A stretch of 64,000 bases of DNA from Streptomyces curacoi (lineage in GTDB: Bacteria; Actinomycetota; Actinomycetes; Streptomycetales; Streptomycetaceae). A program made the position numbers and the translations under genes. Below, one piece after another: positions 24,828 to 34,365 of this stretch. Where the stretch lies: contig NZ_KQ947988.1 of NCBI RefSeq assembly GCF_001513975.1, positions 372,001 to 436,000 on the forward strand, in the 5' to 3' direction. Each line of letters starts with the position of its first letter. The first letter of the stretch is position 1. Under the pieces are notes generated by a model that searched no databases, was not told where the DNA came from, and saw only the letters and a program-made list of their open reading frames with translations.

Positions 24828-25136
24828 GCGCTTCCGTCCCTATCAGTGATCTCGCGGTTCGTTGGATGCGTGGGCGTGCCGCGAAGGGCAACGTGACGGT
24901 CCGCATGTGTCACAAGGGAGGCGCACACGGTGTCCGAGCGCGCGGCATGTCCGTCTCGCAGGTTATCGCCGCGGGGCGGACCTCTCTAAATCGCATCTCA
25001 CACGTGAGCGGTGATACCTGTCACATGATGCCGCGATCAGCCGAGATCACTGGCACGGCGTGCCGACTGTGAGGCCGTTGGTGGCGGTCATGAGAGGCCA
25101 TGAGAGGCCATGAGAGGTCACGAGGGGCATGAGAAA
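24828..25136. other. Intergenic region upstream of sucCD
   Basis: No gene supported. It should contain the sucCD promoter on the minus strand. Visible features are two TGTCACA-type sites (CATGTGTCACAAG near 24905; CCTGTCACATG near 25017), a CTCAC-AC-GTGAG dyad near 24998 and a short direct repeat CATGAGAGGC three times at 25089-25119. The sites could bind a regulator but nothing is established. Confidence 0.45.
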
Positions 25137-25172
25137 GGACCTCACCGGGTTGGGGTTGACCCGGTGAGGTCC
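25137..25172 (-). terminator. Hairpin downstream of the hendecad-repeat protein gene
   Basis: GGACCTCACCGGGT pairs with ACCCGGTGAGGTCC (one shifted base) around TGGGGTTG. A nearly perfect stem, the outer of two stacked hairpins. Confidence 0.75.
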
Positions 25173-25217
25173 CTTGAACAGCCCGAAGAGGCACGAATGG
25201 GCCGCCCCGGTGGGCTT

Positions 25218-25257
25218 GGGACGGGTGCTCCCCACCCCAATGGGGAGCACCCGTCCC
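25218..25257 (-). terminator. Second, perfect hairpin downstream of the hendecad-repeat protein gene
   Basis: GGGACGGGTGCTCCCCA pairs with TGGGGAGCACCCGTCCC around a 6-base loop. It is 80 bases past the gene stop and insulates it from sucCD. A third, weaker GC-rich dyad (CCGGACC..GGTCCGG) lies near 25275-25314. Confidence 0.85.
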
Positions 25258-25336
25258 TTCCGCGGGGGTCCGCCCGGACCGGCCGACGGCTTTCGGCCGT
25301 CCGGGTCCGGCTGCCCCCACGGAGTCGAGTCGGCGG

Positions 25337-27529
25337 TCAGATGCCGTACGTGCCGTACGCGTCGTACGTCTCGTAGGCGCCGCCGTGGTGCAGGTCGTGG
25401 GCGGCCTGGACGGCCTGGGCGTCCTGCGCGTAGCCCGGGGTGACCGAGTGGGCCACGCCGTGCCCGCCCGCGACGGCGTGGCCGGCGAGCGGGCCCGCCG
25501 AGCCGTGGACCGTCCCGGTCACATCCCCGGCGAAGGGTGCGACCTGGCCCGCGACGCCGTGGGCGAACGGGTCGACCTCGCCGACGACACCGCCCGCGAA
25601 GGGCTGCACGTCGCCGGTCACGCCGTACGCGAACGTCGTGGCGCTGCCGCCGACGCCCTGCGCGACCGGCTGGACGGTGTCCATGACCGTGTCGACGACG
25701 GGCTGGACGGCGCCGGTGACGCCGTACGCGAACGGCTGCACGTGCTCGGTGACGCCTTCGGCGAAGGGCACGGCCTGCCCGGCCACGCCGTGCGCGAAGG
25801 GGTCGACCTGGCCGACGACACCGCCCGCGAAGGGCTGCACGTCACCGGTCACGCCGTACGCCAGCGCACTCGCGTCCCAGACGGCCTGCTCGGCGACCGG
25901 CGCGACGCCGTGCACGGCGGTGCCGGCGACGGGCGGCAGGACGGCACCGCTGCCGCCCGCGGCGACCTGGCCGGCCAGACCGGTGGCGTACGGGGGTACG
26001 TCCGCGGCGACCCCCTGCACGACCGGCTGGACGTCGGCGACGGCACCGGCGGCGACGGGCTGGACGTCGGCCAGGGTGCCGTGGGCGAAGTGCTGTACGT
26101 CGCCGACCGCGCCGTGGGCCACCGGCTGCACGCCCTGCACGACCCCGCCGACGACCGGCTGGACCCCCTGGACGGCACCGGCGGCGACCGGCTGCACACC
26201 CGCGACGGCCTGGCCGGCCACGGGCTGGACGTCGGCGACGACGCCGTAGGCCAGCGCGGTCGCGGCGTCGACCGTGTGCCCGGCGGTCCGGGCGACCCCG
26301 GCGACAGCACCCTGGGCGACCGGGACGACGCCGTCCACCGCCTGGCCGACGACCGGCTGCACACCGGCCACCGCGCCGGCGGCCACCGGCCGGACGCCGT
26401 CCACCGCGTGCCCGGCGACCGGGGTCACCCCGGCCACGGCGTGGGTGGCGGCGGGAGCGACACCCGCCACGGCGTGCTGGGCGGCCGGGACGACGCCCTG
26501 GACGGCGCGCCCGGCGACCGGCTGCACGCCGTGCACGGCCTCGGTGACGATCGGCGGGACGGCCGCGTCGGCGGTCTGCTCGACGACCGGGGTGACGGTG
26601 CCGGGGACGGTGCTGACCGTGCCGACGACCCGCTGCTTCACACCGCCGGCCGTGCCGGTGACGTGGCTCGGGACGGCGGAGACGGAGGCCTCGGCGGCCG
26701 TCTTGGCGGCGGTCGCCTTGCCGGTGGCGGCGGACTGCGCGGTCGCCGCCGTGGTGGTGGCCTTGCCCTTGGCGGTGGCTACGGCGGCCTGGGCGACGTC
26801 CTGCGCGGCCGTTCCGGTGCGGCCCGCGCCGGCGACGGCGTACTGCGCCTTCGTCCGTACGACGCCCTCGACGCCCTGCGCCTGCGCACGGGCCGCCGCC
26901 TGGGTGCCCTGCAGCTTGGTCTGGGCGGCGGCGAGCGCCTGCTCCAGCTCGGGGGCGAACGCGGCGAGCGGGCCGAAGAGGTAGTCGATGGCGTCGGGGA
27001 GCTTCGGGGCGTCCTGCGGCGTGTCCCTGAGGTCGGTGACGCCCGCGGCGACCTGGGCCTCGGCCCGCGCGGCTGCCTTGACCGCCGTCTGGTCGGCGCG
27101 GGCGGCCTTGGCGCCCTGGATGCCCTGGGTGGCGCCCGTCGCCTTGGTGGCCTTGGCGTACTTGGCGGCGGACGGGATCGTGACCTTGGCGTCGACGTAA
27201 CGGCGGGCCTGGTCGGCGGGGCTCGTGGGCGCGGTCCTGACCGTGCCGGCCGTGTCGTCGACCGTGCCGGTGGCCCCTTCGGTGACGCCGGAGACGGTGC
27301 CCGTCACATCGGAGACGACACCGTTGACGGTGTCGGTGACCACGCCGAGCAGACCGGAGCCGTCGGCGCTGTCGGCCGTGGCGCTCGCGTCGGCCGCGTC
27401 GGTGGTCGTGTCCGGTACGGAGAGGGTGGAGGCGGGCAGCTCGTCCGCGCTGGCGGCGGTCGAACCGAGCGCCCAGGCGCCGGTCACACCGGCGGCTATG
27501 ACGATCGAACGGCGGATGTTCTTGTTCAT
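25337..27529 (-). CDS. Secreted protein made of 11-residue Pro-Val-Ala repeats
   Basis: 730 residues. The signal peptide MNKNIRRSIVIAAGVTGAWA...ASA is cleaved near residue 28. Residues 28-110 are Thr/Asp/Val-rich. An Ala/Lys/Gln-rich helical region (KAARADQTAVKAAARAEAQV) follows to about 300. From about 325 to 690 there are roughly two dozen copies of an 11-residue unit with consensus GV-QPVA-x-x-AV-x (for example GVQPVAAGAVQ, GVQPVVGQAVD, DVQPFAGGVVG), interrupted by ALAYGV elements. The C-terminus is His/Tyr-rich (HDLHHGGAYETYDAYGTYGI). No catalytic motif, anchor or sorting signal is seen. The 11-residue period fits an amphipathic hendecad helix or coiled coil. It could coat surfaces or bind membranes, which is inference only. 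Confidence 0.85.
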   Translation of the reverse strand: MNKNIRRSIVIAAGVTGAWALGSTAASADELPASTLSVPDTTTDAADASATADSADGSGLLGVVTDTVNGVVSDVTGTVSGVTEGATGTVDDTAGTVRTAPTSPADQARRYVDAKVTIPSAAKYAKATKATGATQGIQGAKAARADQTAVKAAARAEAQVAAGVTDLRDTPQDAPKLPDAIDYLFGPLAAFAPELEQALAAAQTKLQGTQAAARAQAQGVEGVVRTKAQYAVAGAGRTGTAAQDVAQAAVATAKGKATTTAATAQSAATGKATAAKTAAEASVSAVPSHVTGTAGGVKQRVVGTVSTVPGTVTPVVEQTADAAVPPIVTEAVHGVQPVAGRAVQGVVPAAQHAVAGVAPAATHAVAGVTPVAGHAVDGVRPVAAGAVAGVQPVVGQAVDGVVPVAQGAVAGVARTAGHTVDAATALAYGVVADVQPVAGQAVAGVQPVAAGAVQGVQPVVGGVVQGVQPVAHGAVGDVQHFAHGTLADVQPVAAGAVADVQPVVQGVAADVPPYATGLAGQVAAGGSGAVLPPVAGTAVHGVAPVAEQAVWDASALAYGVTGDVQPFAGGVVGQVDPFAHGVAGQAVPFAEGVTEHVQPFAYGVTGAVQPVVDTVMDTVQPVAQGVGGSATTFAYGVTGDVQPFAGGVVGEVDPFAHGVAGQVAPFAGDVTGTVHGSAGPLAGHAVAGGHGVAHSVTPGYAQDAQAVQAAHDLHHGGAYETYDAYGTYGI

Positions 27530-27806
27530 ACGTGCGTCGGATCCCTAGATCTTGGGGCTCCGAAGGCCCCCGGAGGATCGGCGGATGCGAATGGCTCCGG
27601 GACTTCGGACGGTTGGGGACATTCCGGCGCCGTTCCGGTCGCGGTCCGGGGAGTCGGGGACCAGCGGGACCGGGTACGGCTCCGGCGGCTTCCGTCCGGG
27701 GGATGTCCGGGGGACATCCGGGAGCTGGGGGGTGTCCGGACGGGCGGGCAGACCTGTTTCCGCCCCCGCGCGGCAGGTCTACGGCGGGGAGGGCCGGCCT
27801 ACTGGC

Positions 27807-28928
27807 CTAAGCGGGGGAAACCGGAATGTCCCGGTGCCTGTCCTGGATCCCGTCCGCGTCGACGCGGACGACGACACCGGCGATCAGCCGCAGCGGGGCC
27901 CGCTGGTGCAGCGCGACGGCGTGCGCGTCACCGTGCCGCGACGAACCGCTGTCGCCCGCCGAACGGTTGCCCAGCACCCCGCCCGGGTGCTCGGCCTGCG
28001 CCTGGTGCGCGGGGGCGTAGCCGGAGGGGGCGGTGCGGTGCGGGTCGGCGGACGCCGAGGCACGGAACACTGCGGCGTCCACGCCGAACCGGGGCCCGTG
28101 GACGCCGGTTGCCTCCTCGCGGACGCGCTCCTCGTCGTCGCGCCGGTCAGCCGACGCGGGCGCCGGGGACTCCGGCTGCGGCGTCCCGGTGACGGGCGCG
28201 GGCAACGTATGCCCGGGCACCGGGGGCACCGCGGGCACACCGGGGGCGGGGAGGCCCGGGAAGCCGGGGGCTTCCGGGAGAACGGGGGCATGCGGGAGGC
28301 CGGGGGCATGCGGGAGACCGGGGGCTTCTGGGAGGCCGGGAGCTTCCGGAAGGCCGGGGAGTTCCAGTCCCGGCCGGCTCGGCCAGGTCGGCGACTCGGG
28401 GGCGGACGGCAGGGAGGGCAGTGACGCCGGCGGCGGCACCTTCGCCTGCGCCTCGGTCAGCTCCTCGGTCACCGTCTGCACGACGTCCCCGACCGGCTGC
28501 ACGGCACGGATGCCGACGGTCTGGACGACGCGATCGGTTAGAGGGCGCAGGGCTTGGCCGTCACCGTCGCTGTTGCCGTCGCTGTTGCCGTCACCGTCGC
28601 CGTCCAGGCGGGCGTGGTCCGTGGGGGCCAAGGTCCGGGGAGCTGCCCTGAGGTCGGCGGACGACGTGGACGCAGTGCCGACCGACACCCCATCCGCCGC
28701 ATGCGCCTGCTCCCCGCAGAGGAACCCGATCGCGAACAGAGCGCCCACCAGCAGCACCAGCTGCAGGGCACGCCGCCCAGCCGCAGTGCGCAGGACGCGC
28801 AGAGCGGCAACAGGCAAGGCGGCTGGCCAGGTCAAGGCGAGGTGGGTCCTCCCGTGCGGCGGAACGAGGTACACGTGACGAGCAACGAGTCGGCGCGACG
28901 CGGTACGGACGAGCGGAGCGCAGCGCAC
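27807..28928 (-). CDS. Secreted or membrane-anchored Pro-rich repeat protein
   Basis: 373 residues by the longest frame. A hydrophobic segment LQLVLLVGALFAIGFLCGEQ ending in AHA at residues about 55-77 is an unusually late signal sequence or an anchor, which suggests the real start may be internal (for example GTG at 28874). After it come DGDGDGNSDGNSDGDG, then a run of GLPEAP/GLPHAP hexapeptides and a His/Arg-rich tail (HPGGVLGNRSAGDSGSSRHG). It lies upstream of, and in line with, the hendecad-repeat gene 277 bases away; both are secreted low-complexity proteins and share QPV/VVQTV segments. Function unknown. Confidence 0.7.
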   Translation of the reverse strand: MRCAPLVRTASRRLVARHVYLVPPHGRTHLALTWPAALPVAALRVLRTAAGRRALQLVLLVGALFAIGFLCGEQAHAADGVSVGTASTSSADLRAAPRTLAPTDHARLDGDGDGNSDGNSDGDGQALRPLTDRVVQTVGIRAVQPVGDVVQTVTEELTEAQAKVPPPASLPSLPSAPESPTWPSRPGLELPGLPEAPGLPEAPGLPHAPGLPHAPVLPEAPGFPGLPAPGVPAVPPVPGHTLPAPVTGTPQPESPAPASADRRDDEERVREEATGVHGPRFGVDAAVFRASASADPHRTAPSGYAPAHQAQAEHPGGVLGNRSAGDSGSSRHGDAHAVALHQRAPLRLIAGVVVRVDADGIQDRHRDIPVSPA

Positions 28929-29117
28929 CGCTGATGAGGCGTCGATCCTCGCACGGCAGTGCGGAGGTTGCGCAAGCCCCCCGTTACCGATGGGTACTCA
29001 TGTCCGTTTTGCTGGCCGAAGTCGGTCGTCACCGGGTCGACAAATCACCTGTATTTCCTCCCCATATCCCTCCTCGCAGTGTCGGAGACGCACCGCGCCC
29101 TGTGTTCGGGACGCACG

Positions 29118-30281
29118 TCACACCGTGTCCGGCACCGGAATCGGCCGCTTCTCGATGGCCGCCGCCATCACCTCCGGGAACAGATCGGGCGTGCAGGCGA
29201 AGGCCGGTGCGCCCAACGCGGCGAGCGCGGCCGCGTGTTCCCTGTCGTACGCCGGCGCCCCCTCGTCCGACAGCGCCAGCAGCGCCACGAACTGCACCCC
29301 CGACGCCTTCATCGCGGCGACCCGCTTGAGCATCTCGTTCCGTATGCCTCCCTCGTACAGGTCGCTGATCAGCACGACCACCGTCTCCGTGGGCCGGGTG
29401 ATCTGCGACTGGCAGTACGCGAGCGCCCGGTTGATGTCCGTACCGCCGCCGAGCTGCGTGCCGAAGAGAACGTCGACCGGGTCGTCGAGCTGGTCGGTGA
29501 GGTCGACGACGGATGTGTCGAAGACGACCAGCCGTGTGCTGATGGACCGCATGGACGCCAGCACGGCCCCGAACACGGACGCGTACACCACGGACGCGGC
29601 CATCGACCCCGACTGGTCGATGCAGAGCACGACTTCCTTCTTCACGGACTGCGACGCCCGCCCGTACCCGATGAGCCGCTCCGGCACGACCGTCCGGTAC
29701 TGGGGGAGATAGTGCTTGAGGTTGGCCGCGATCGTACGGTTCCAGTCGATGTCGTGATGGCGTGGCCGGCTGACCCGCGCGCTGCGGTCGAGGGCGCCGG
29801 TGAGGGTGGCCCGGGTGCGGGTGGCGAGCCGCTTCTCCAGGTCCTCGACGACCTTGCGCACGACGGCCCGTGCCGTCTCCTTCGTGGTCTCCGGCATCGC
29901 CCTGTTGAGCGAGAGCAGCGTGCCGACGAGGTGCACGTCCGCCTCCACCGCCTCCAGCATCTCCGGCTCCAGCAGCAGCGTGGACAGCCCGAGCCGGTCG
30001 ATGGCGTCCCGCTGCATGACCTGTACGACGGACGACGGGAAGTACGTCCGGATGTCGCCGAGCCATCGCGCCACGGACGGCGCCGACGCCCCGAGCCCCG
30101 CCGAACGGTCCTTCCCCGACTGCGCCTTGTCCCCCTTCCCGTAGAGAGCCGCGAGTGCCCCGTCCATCGCGGCGTCCCGCCCGGCGAGCGCGCACCCGGT
30201 GCCGTCGGCGCTGTCCCCGCCCAGCACCATCCGCCACCGTCGCAGCCGCTCCCGCGCCGGGTCCGTCGACTCGGTCGTCAT
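29118..30281 (-). CDS. VWA-domain protein of the MoxR/DUF5682 cluster
   Basis: 387 residues. The N-terminal 200 residues are helical and cluster-specific (VARWLGDIRTYFPSSVVQVM, RHHDIDWNRTIAANLKHYLP). The C-terminal von Willebrand A domain has an intact MIDAS: CIDQSGSM (Asp222-x-Ser224-x-Ser226), then GGGTDINRALAYC and VVLISDLYEGG. MoxR AAA ATPases work with VWA proteins of this kind to remodel or metal-load target proteins, as in the CbbQO and magnesium-chelatase models. ATG at 30281 has GAGGGAG upstream. It is the last gene of the minus-strand unit MoxR - DUF5682 - VWA. Confidence 0.93.
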   Translation of the reverse strand: MTTESTDPARERLRRWRMVLGGDSADGTGCALAGRDAAMDGALAALYGKGDKAQSGKDRSAGLGASAPSVARWLGDIRTYFPSSVVQVMQRDAIDRLGLSTLLLEPEMLEAVEADVHLVGTLLSLNRAMPETTKETARAVVRKVVEDLEKRLATRTRATLTGALDRSARVSRPRHHDIDWNRTIAANLKHYLPQYRTVVPERLIGYGRASQSVKKEVVLCIDQSGSMAASVVYASVFGAVLASMRSISTRLVVFDTSVVDLTDQLDDPVDVLFGTQLGGGTDINRALAYCQSQITRPTETVVVLISDLYEGGIRNEMLKRVAAMKASGVQFVALLALSDEGAPAYDREHAAALAALGAPAFACTPDLFPEVMAAAIEKRPIPVPDTV

Positions 30282-30426
30282 CGGCACGCTCCCTCGCGAG
30301 GCCGCTCCCACAGCGGAATCACCGGCACGGTCGTCGTCGGCCGCCCATGCGCCCGCAGCGCGGGCTGCTGCCTGCCGGCACCCACCGCTTCGCCCCGCTC
30401 CTCCGACTCGCTCACTCCGTCACTCC

Positions 30427-33162
30427 TCATCCCGTAACCCCCACGAGTCCCTTGTCGGACAGGTCGTCCTCGACGTCCTCTTCCGCCCGCTCGATCCCCA
30501 GCAACAGCCGCACCACCGGCAACACGGCATCCGCCCGCTCGACATCGAGCTCGGCGGCGAAGCCGGGTATGCCGGAGCCGCCGACCTGCGTGCGCGCACG
30601 CTCCCCGGGCCCCCGCCGGACCAACTCGCCCAACGTCCGCCGCACCCCCGGCTCATACGCCGAGAAGGTGCGCCTCAGCAGCGGCAGCACATCCGTGAAC
30701 GCCTCCGCCGACACCCCCGTCAGCCACGCGTCCACCAACCCGAGCAGTCGCTCGTCGTGCACGAGCAGCATCCCGCCACCCGAACCGCCACCGACGAACC
30801 CCTCGATCCAGGCGGCCGCGTCCCCCGGCGACGTCCCAGGCGACAGCGCGAGCCCCATCAACCGCGCCGCCTCGTCCTGCGCCAACTCCCCGTCATCCAG
30901 CAGCAGCCGCACGGCACGCCCCCGGACGACGCCGGGCACGCTGTCCCGCACGGACAGCACCCGAAGCACCGCACGCCAGCGGTCGCGGAGGGCGCGGTGG
31001 CCGAGGGCGGGCGAGCCGCCCGGGCCCTGGGCAGCCAGCCCCGACGCAGCGTCCTCACCTTGCGTGCCCCGCCCCGCGGCAACCGCGTCGCCCAGCAACC
31101 CCACCGCCCCATGCACCGCGTCCACATGGCGCCGCATCTCTTCGGCCGCGTCCGCGTCCAGCGCGGCGCAGGCCGGGGGCAGGCCGACGAAGATCCGCTC
31201 GGCGAGCCCCGCGGCGACCTCCGTGAGCGCTCCGGTGTCGGTGCCGCGCACATCGCCGTACCGCAGCGAGCGGACCAGCGCGGGCAGGGCCTGGGCGAGA
31301 TGGCCGACGTCGGCGTCGAGGGCGGCCCGGTCGGCGAGGACCCGCATCACCACGGGCAGCGCGTCCGGCAGTTCGGCCAGCAGGCAGCGCTCGGCGAGTG
31401 CGGTGACGTCGGCGAGGCCCTGCGCGCCGACGGCGTCCGCCTCCGCCTTGGCGGTCGCGGCGGCGAACACGGTGGTCCCCCACACCCCGGCCTCCGCGAC
31501 CCGCACGGACAGCTCGGGCTCCCACCGCAGCCGCCACGTCTCCCGGAACGTCCCCGTGCTCCCCCGCGACACGACCGGCTCGCCCCACCGCACACCGAGC
31601 AGCCGCAGCCGGTGCAGCAGCCTGCTGCGCTCGGCGTCGTTCTCCTTGCGCAGGTCGAGCTCCAACTCCCGCTCCAGCGCCTCGGGTTTGAGCCGCAGCC
31701 GACGCTGGATGCGGTCGAGGTCCCGCTGCAACGGCACCGCCGGCGCCGACCGCGGCACCTCCCCGAGCACGTCCCCCACCACGAGCCGGTCGTGCACCAG
31801 CGCCAGCGGCACGTCCGAGCCCTCGCACATCACCGCCCGCACCGCGTCCGTCGTCTCGCTCAGCCCCGGCAACGGCCGCCCCCGCATCGCCGCGAGCGTC
31901 TCCGCCAGCCGCACCGCCTCGATGACGTGCGCCGAGGACACGAGCCGGTCCTCGTCCCGCAGCAGCCCGGCCACCTTGGTCATCCACCGCTCGACCGGCC
32001 GGTCCGGCGCGCCGAAGAGGTGCCCGTACCACCCCGGCGAGTCGATCCCCGCCCCGTACCCGCTGGCCCGGGCCAACCGCCGATACGTCCACGGCACCCA
32101 GGTCATGTCCGCCTTGACCTTGGGCAGCCCCTTCAACAGCGCCTTGTCGGCGGCCACGGTGCTCTTCTGCCGCAGCGCGGGCACATGCCACGCCCCGCAC
32201 ACCACGGCCACCTCGTCCCCGAACTCCCGCTGAGCGACACGGACCTGGAGCCGCATATACGCCTCCCGCACGAGGTCCCGCTCATGCCCCCCGGTCCCGT
32301 ACACCTCCCGCAACGCCCCCATGGCCTCCTCAAGTCCGAGAAACGGCGCGAACGCGTCGCCGTCCCCCACACCCCGGTGCTCGACGACGTCCTCCCACCA
32401 GCGCTCGGGGTCGTCATAACCAGCGGCATCGGCGAGCACGGCGAGGGGGTCGACCCGGACGTCGGCACCGGCGCCGTTCCCATGGGCCTGCACTTCGGCG
32501 GCGTCGTCGGCCTGCTTGTCGGCGGGTGCCGACTCCGCGTCCTTGCCCCACGCCAGCGTGTGGGTGGCCGGCAGGTCGATGAAGCGGGCCGGGACCTGAT
32601 GCTCCACGGCCCAGCGGATCGCGACCCACTCCGGGGAGAACTCGGCCAGCGGCCAGAAGGCCGAGCGGCCAGGTTCGTCCACGGCGTGGGCGAGGAGGGC
32701 GACCGGCGGCCGCATGGCCTCGTCGGCGGCGAGCGGGATCAGGGCATCGGCCTCGGGCGGCCCCTCGATCAGCACGGCCCGCGGCCGGGCCGCGGCCAGC
32801 GCCGCCCGCACCGCCCTCGCCGACCCGGGCCCATGGTGCCGTACACCGAGCAGCAGCGGTCCCGGCGGCTTCGCCACCGAGGCGGATGCAGCCAGGCTGT
32901 CCGACCCCGCCCGCCCCCCGCCCACTACGCCGACGCCTGCGTCCGACCCCCCGCTCCCCGTCCTGTCAACGCCTGTCACACCTACCCCCTCACCCTCGGG
33001 CCACCGCACATCGCCCCCGTTCACACCGTCCCCCTCGCCCGCGGACCACCGCACATCGCCCCGCCCCTCAACTCCGTGGCCACCCCGAGTCGCCGCCGAC
33101 CACCGTCCCGCTCCCACGACCCGCCACCGCCACCGCCACGGATCCACTCCCCGCCGAACCAC
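30427..33162 (-). CDS. DUF5682 family protein
   Basis: Up to 911 residues from the GTG at 33160-33162, 30 bases after the MoxR stop. The first 95 residues are Gly/Trp/Arg-rich and may be partly untranslated. The conserved part opens LLLGVRHHGPGSARAVRAAL and continues VLIEGPPEADALIPLA, then EVAVVCGAWHVPALRQKS near residue 330. This His...Glu...His order resembles the EreA/ChaN/TraB-like hydrolase group, which is my inference. A long helical C-terminal half (about 450-911) contains RLLHRLRLLGVRWGEPV and LADRAALDADVGHLAQALPA, probably repeat-type helices. It lies between the MoxR and VWA genes and should act with them as client or effector. Confidence 0.88.
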   Translation of the reverse strand: MVRRGVDPWRWRWRVVGAGRWSAATRGGHGVEGRGDVRWSAGEGDGVNGGDVRWPEGEGVGVTGVDRTGSGGSDAGVGVVGGGRAGSDSLAASASVAKPPGPLLLGVRHHGPGSARAVRAALAAARPRAVLIEGPPEADALIPLAADEAMRPPVALLAHAVDEPGRSAFWPLAEFSPEWVAIRWAVEHQVPARFIDLPATHTLAWGKDAESAPADKQADDAAEVQAHGNGAGADVRVDPLAVLADAAGYDDPERWWEDVVEHRGVGDGDAFAPFLGLEEAMGALREVYGTGGHERDLVREAYMRLQVRVAQREFGDEVAVVCGAWHVPALRQKSTVAADKALLKGLPKVKADMTWVPWTYRRLARASGYGAGIDSPGWYGHLFGAPDRPVERWMTKVAGLLRDEDRLVSSAHVIEAVRLAETLAAMRGRPLPGLSETTDAVRAVMCEGSDVPLALVHDRLVVGDVLGEVPRSAPAVPLQRDLDRIQRRLRLKPEALERELELDLRKENDAERSRLLHRLRLLGVRWGEPVVSRGSTGTFRETWRLRWEPELSVRVAEAGVWGTTVFAAATAKAEADAVGAQGLADVTALAERCLLAELPDALPVVMRVLADRAALDADVGHLAQALPALVRSLRYGDVRGTDTGALTEVAAGLAERIFVGLPPACAALDADAAEEMRRHVDAVHGAVGLLGDAVAAGRGTQGEDAASGLAAQGPGGSPALGHRALRDRWRAVLRVLSVRDSVPGVVRGRAVRLLLDDGELAQDEAARLMGLALSPGTSPGDAAAWIEGFVGGGSGGGMLLVHDERLLGLVDAWLTGVSAEAFTDVLPLLRRTFSAYEPGVRRTLGELVRRGPGERARTQVGGSGIPGFAAELDVERADAVLPVVRLLLGIERAEEDVEDDLSDKGLVGVTG

Positions 33163-33192
33163 CCCGCGGGCGCCCCCACCCGAGGTCGCCGT

Positions 33193-34323
33193 TCACGCGC
33201 TCACCTCCCGGCAGGCCCGGTAGAAGTCCGTCCAGCCGTCCCGCTCACGCACGACCGCCTCCAGGTACTCCTGCCAGATGACGCGGTCGGCCGCCGGGTC
33301 GCGGACGACGGCGCCGAGGATGCCCGCGGCGACATCGCCGGGCCGGAGCACGCCGTCGCCGAAGTGGGCGGCCAGCGCGAGGCCGTTGGTGACGACGGAG
33401 ATCGCCTCGGCCGTCGACAGCGTGCCGCTCGGTGACTTCAGCTTGGTGCGGCCGTCGGACGTCACCCCGTCGCGCAGCTCGCGGAAGACGGTCACGACCC
33501 GGCGGATCTCGTCGATGCCGTCGGGCGCGGCCGGCAGGTCGAGGGAACGGCCGATCTGGTCGACGCGGCGGGAGACGATGTCCACCTCGGCCTCGACGCT
33601 CTCCGGCAGCGGCAGCACCACCGTGTTGAAGCGGCGGCGCAGAGCGCTGGAGAGGTCGTTGACCCCGCGGTCACGGTCGTTGGCCGTGGCGATGAGGTTG
33701 AAGCCGCGGACCGCCTGCACCTCCTGCCCCAGCTCCGGTATCGGCAGCGTCTTCTCCGACAGAATCGTGATCAGCGTGTCCTGCACGTCGGCCGGGATAC
33801 GGGTCAGCTCCTCGACACGGGCGGTCATGCCTTCCGCCATGGCCCGCATGACCGGGCTGGGCACCAGCGCGTCCCGGCTCGGCCCGTGCGCGAGCAGCTG
33901 CGCGTAGTTCCAGCCGTACCGGATCGCCTCCTCCGGTGTGCCCGCCGTGCCCTGCACCAGCAGCGTCGAGTCACCGCTGACCGCCGCGGCCAGATGCTCG
34001 GAGACCCAGGTCTTCGCGGTGCCGGGCACGCCGAGCAGGAGCAGGGCGCGGTCGGTGGCGAGCGTGGTGACGGCGACCTCGACGATGCGGCGCGGGCCCA
34101 CGTACTTGGGTGTGATCACCGTGCCGTCCGGCAGCGTGCCGCCGAGCAGATACGTGGCCACGGCCCACGGCGACAGCTTCCAGCGGGCCGGGCGCGGACG
34201 GTCGTCCTGCGTGGCCAGCGCGGCGAGTTCATGGGCGAAGGCGTCCTCGGCATGCGGTCGCAACGCCTCGGACGAGTGCCTCTCCCCCGCTTCGGCGGAT
34301 GTCGGCTCAACGGACACAGACAT
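33193..34323 (-). CDS. MoxR-type AAA ATPase
   Basis: 376 residues. Walker A is GVPGTAKT at residues 98-105 in the strand ALLLLGVPGTAKTWVSEHLA. The Walker B region reads RVEELTRIPADVQDTLITIL, followed by sensor 1 FNLIATANDRDRGVNDLSSA and the arginine finger region LRRRFNTVVLPLP. MoxR ATPases act as chaperones paired with VWA proteins, here encoded two genes downstream. GGAGGGGGAC in front of the ATG supports this start over the upstream in-frame alternative. It is divergent from the SWIM gene and has a near-consensus DNA-damage promoter motif (34366-34388). Confidence 0.95.
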   Translation of the reverse strand: MSVSVEPTSAEAGERHSSEALRPHAEDAFAHELAALATQDDRPRPARWKLSPWAVATYLLGGTLPDGTVITPKYVGPRRIVEVAVTTLATDRALLLLGVPGTAKTWVSEHLAAAVSGDSTLLVQGTAGTPEEAIRYGWNYAQLLAHGPSRDALVPSPVMRAMAEGMTARVEELTRIPADVQDTLITILSEKTLPIPELGQEVQAVRGFNLIATANDRDRGVNDLSSALRRRFNTVVLPLPESVEAEVDIVSRRVDQIGRSLDLPAAPDGIDEIRRVVTVFRELRDGVTSDGRTKLKSPSGTLSTAEAISVVTNGLALAAHFGDGVLRPGDVAAGILGAVVRDPAADRVIWQEYLEAVVRERDGWTDFYRACREVSA

Positions 34324-34365
34324 GACGAAGTCCCCCTCCAGCTCGGCCGGTTCGATCTGGCATCC

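Noticed and set aside
25385..28192. 935-codon frame opposite the two secreted repeat proteins
   Set aside because: Repetitive because it is the complement of the 33-base repeats; the minus-strand frame has a signal peptide and clean terminators.
30199..33435. 1078-codon frame opposite DUF5682
   Set aside because: Antisense shadow of a real gene with recognisable domains; its composition is that of an out-of-phase GC-rich strand.
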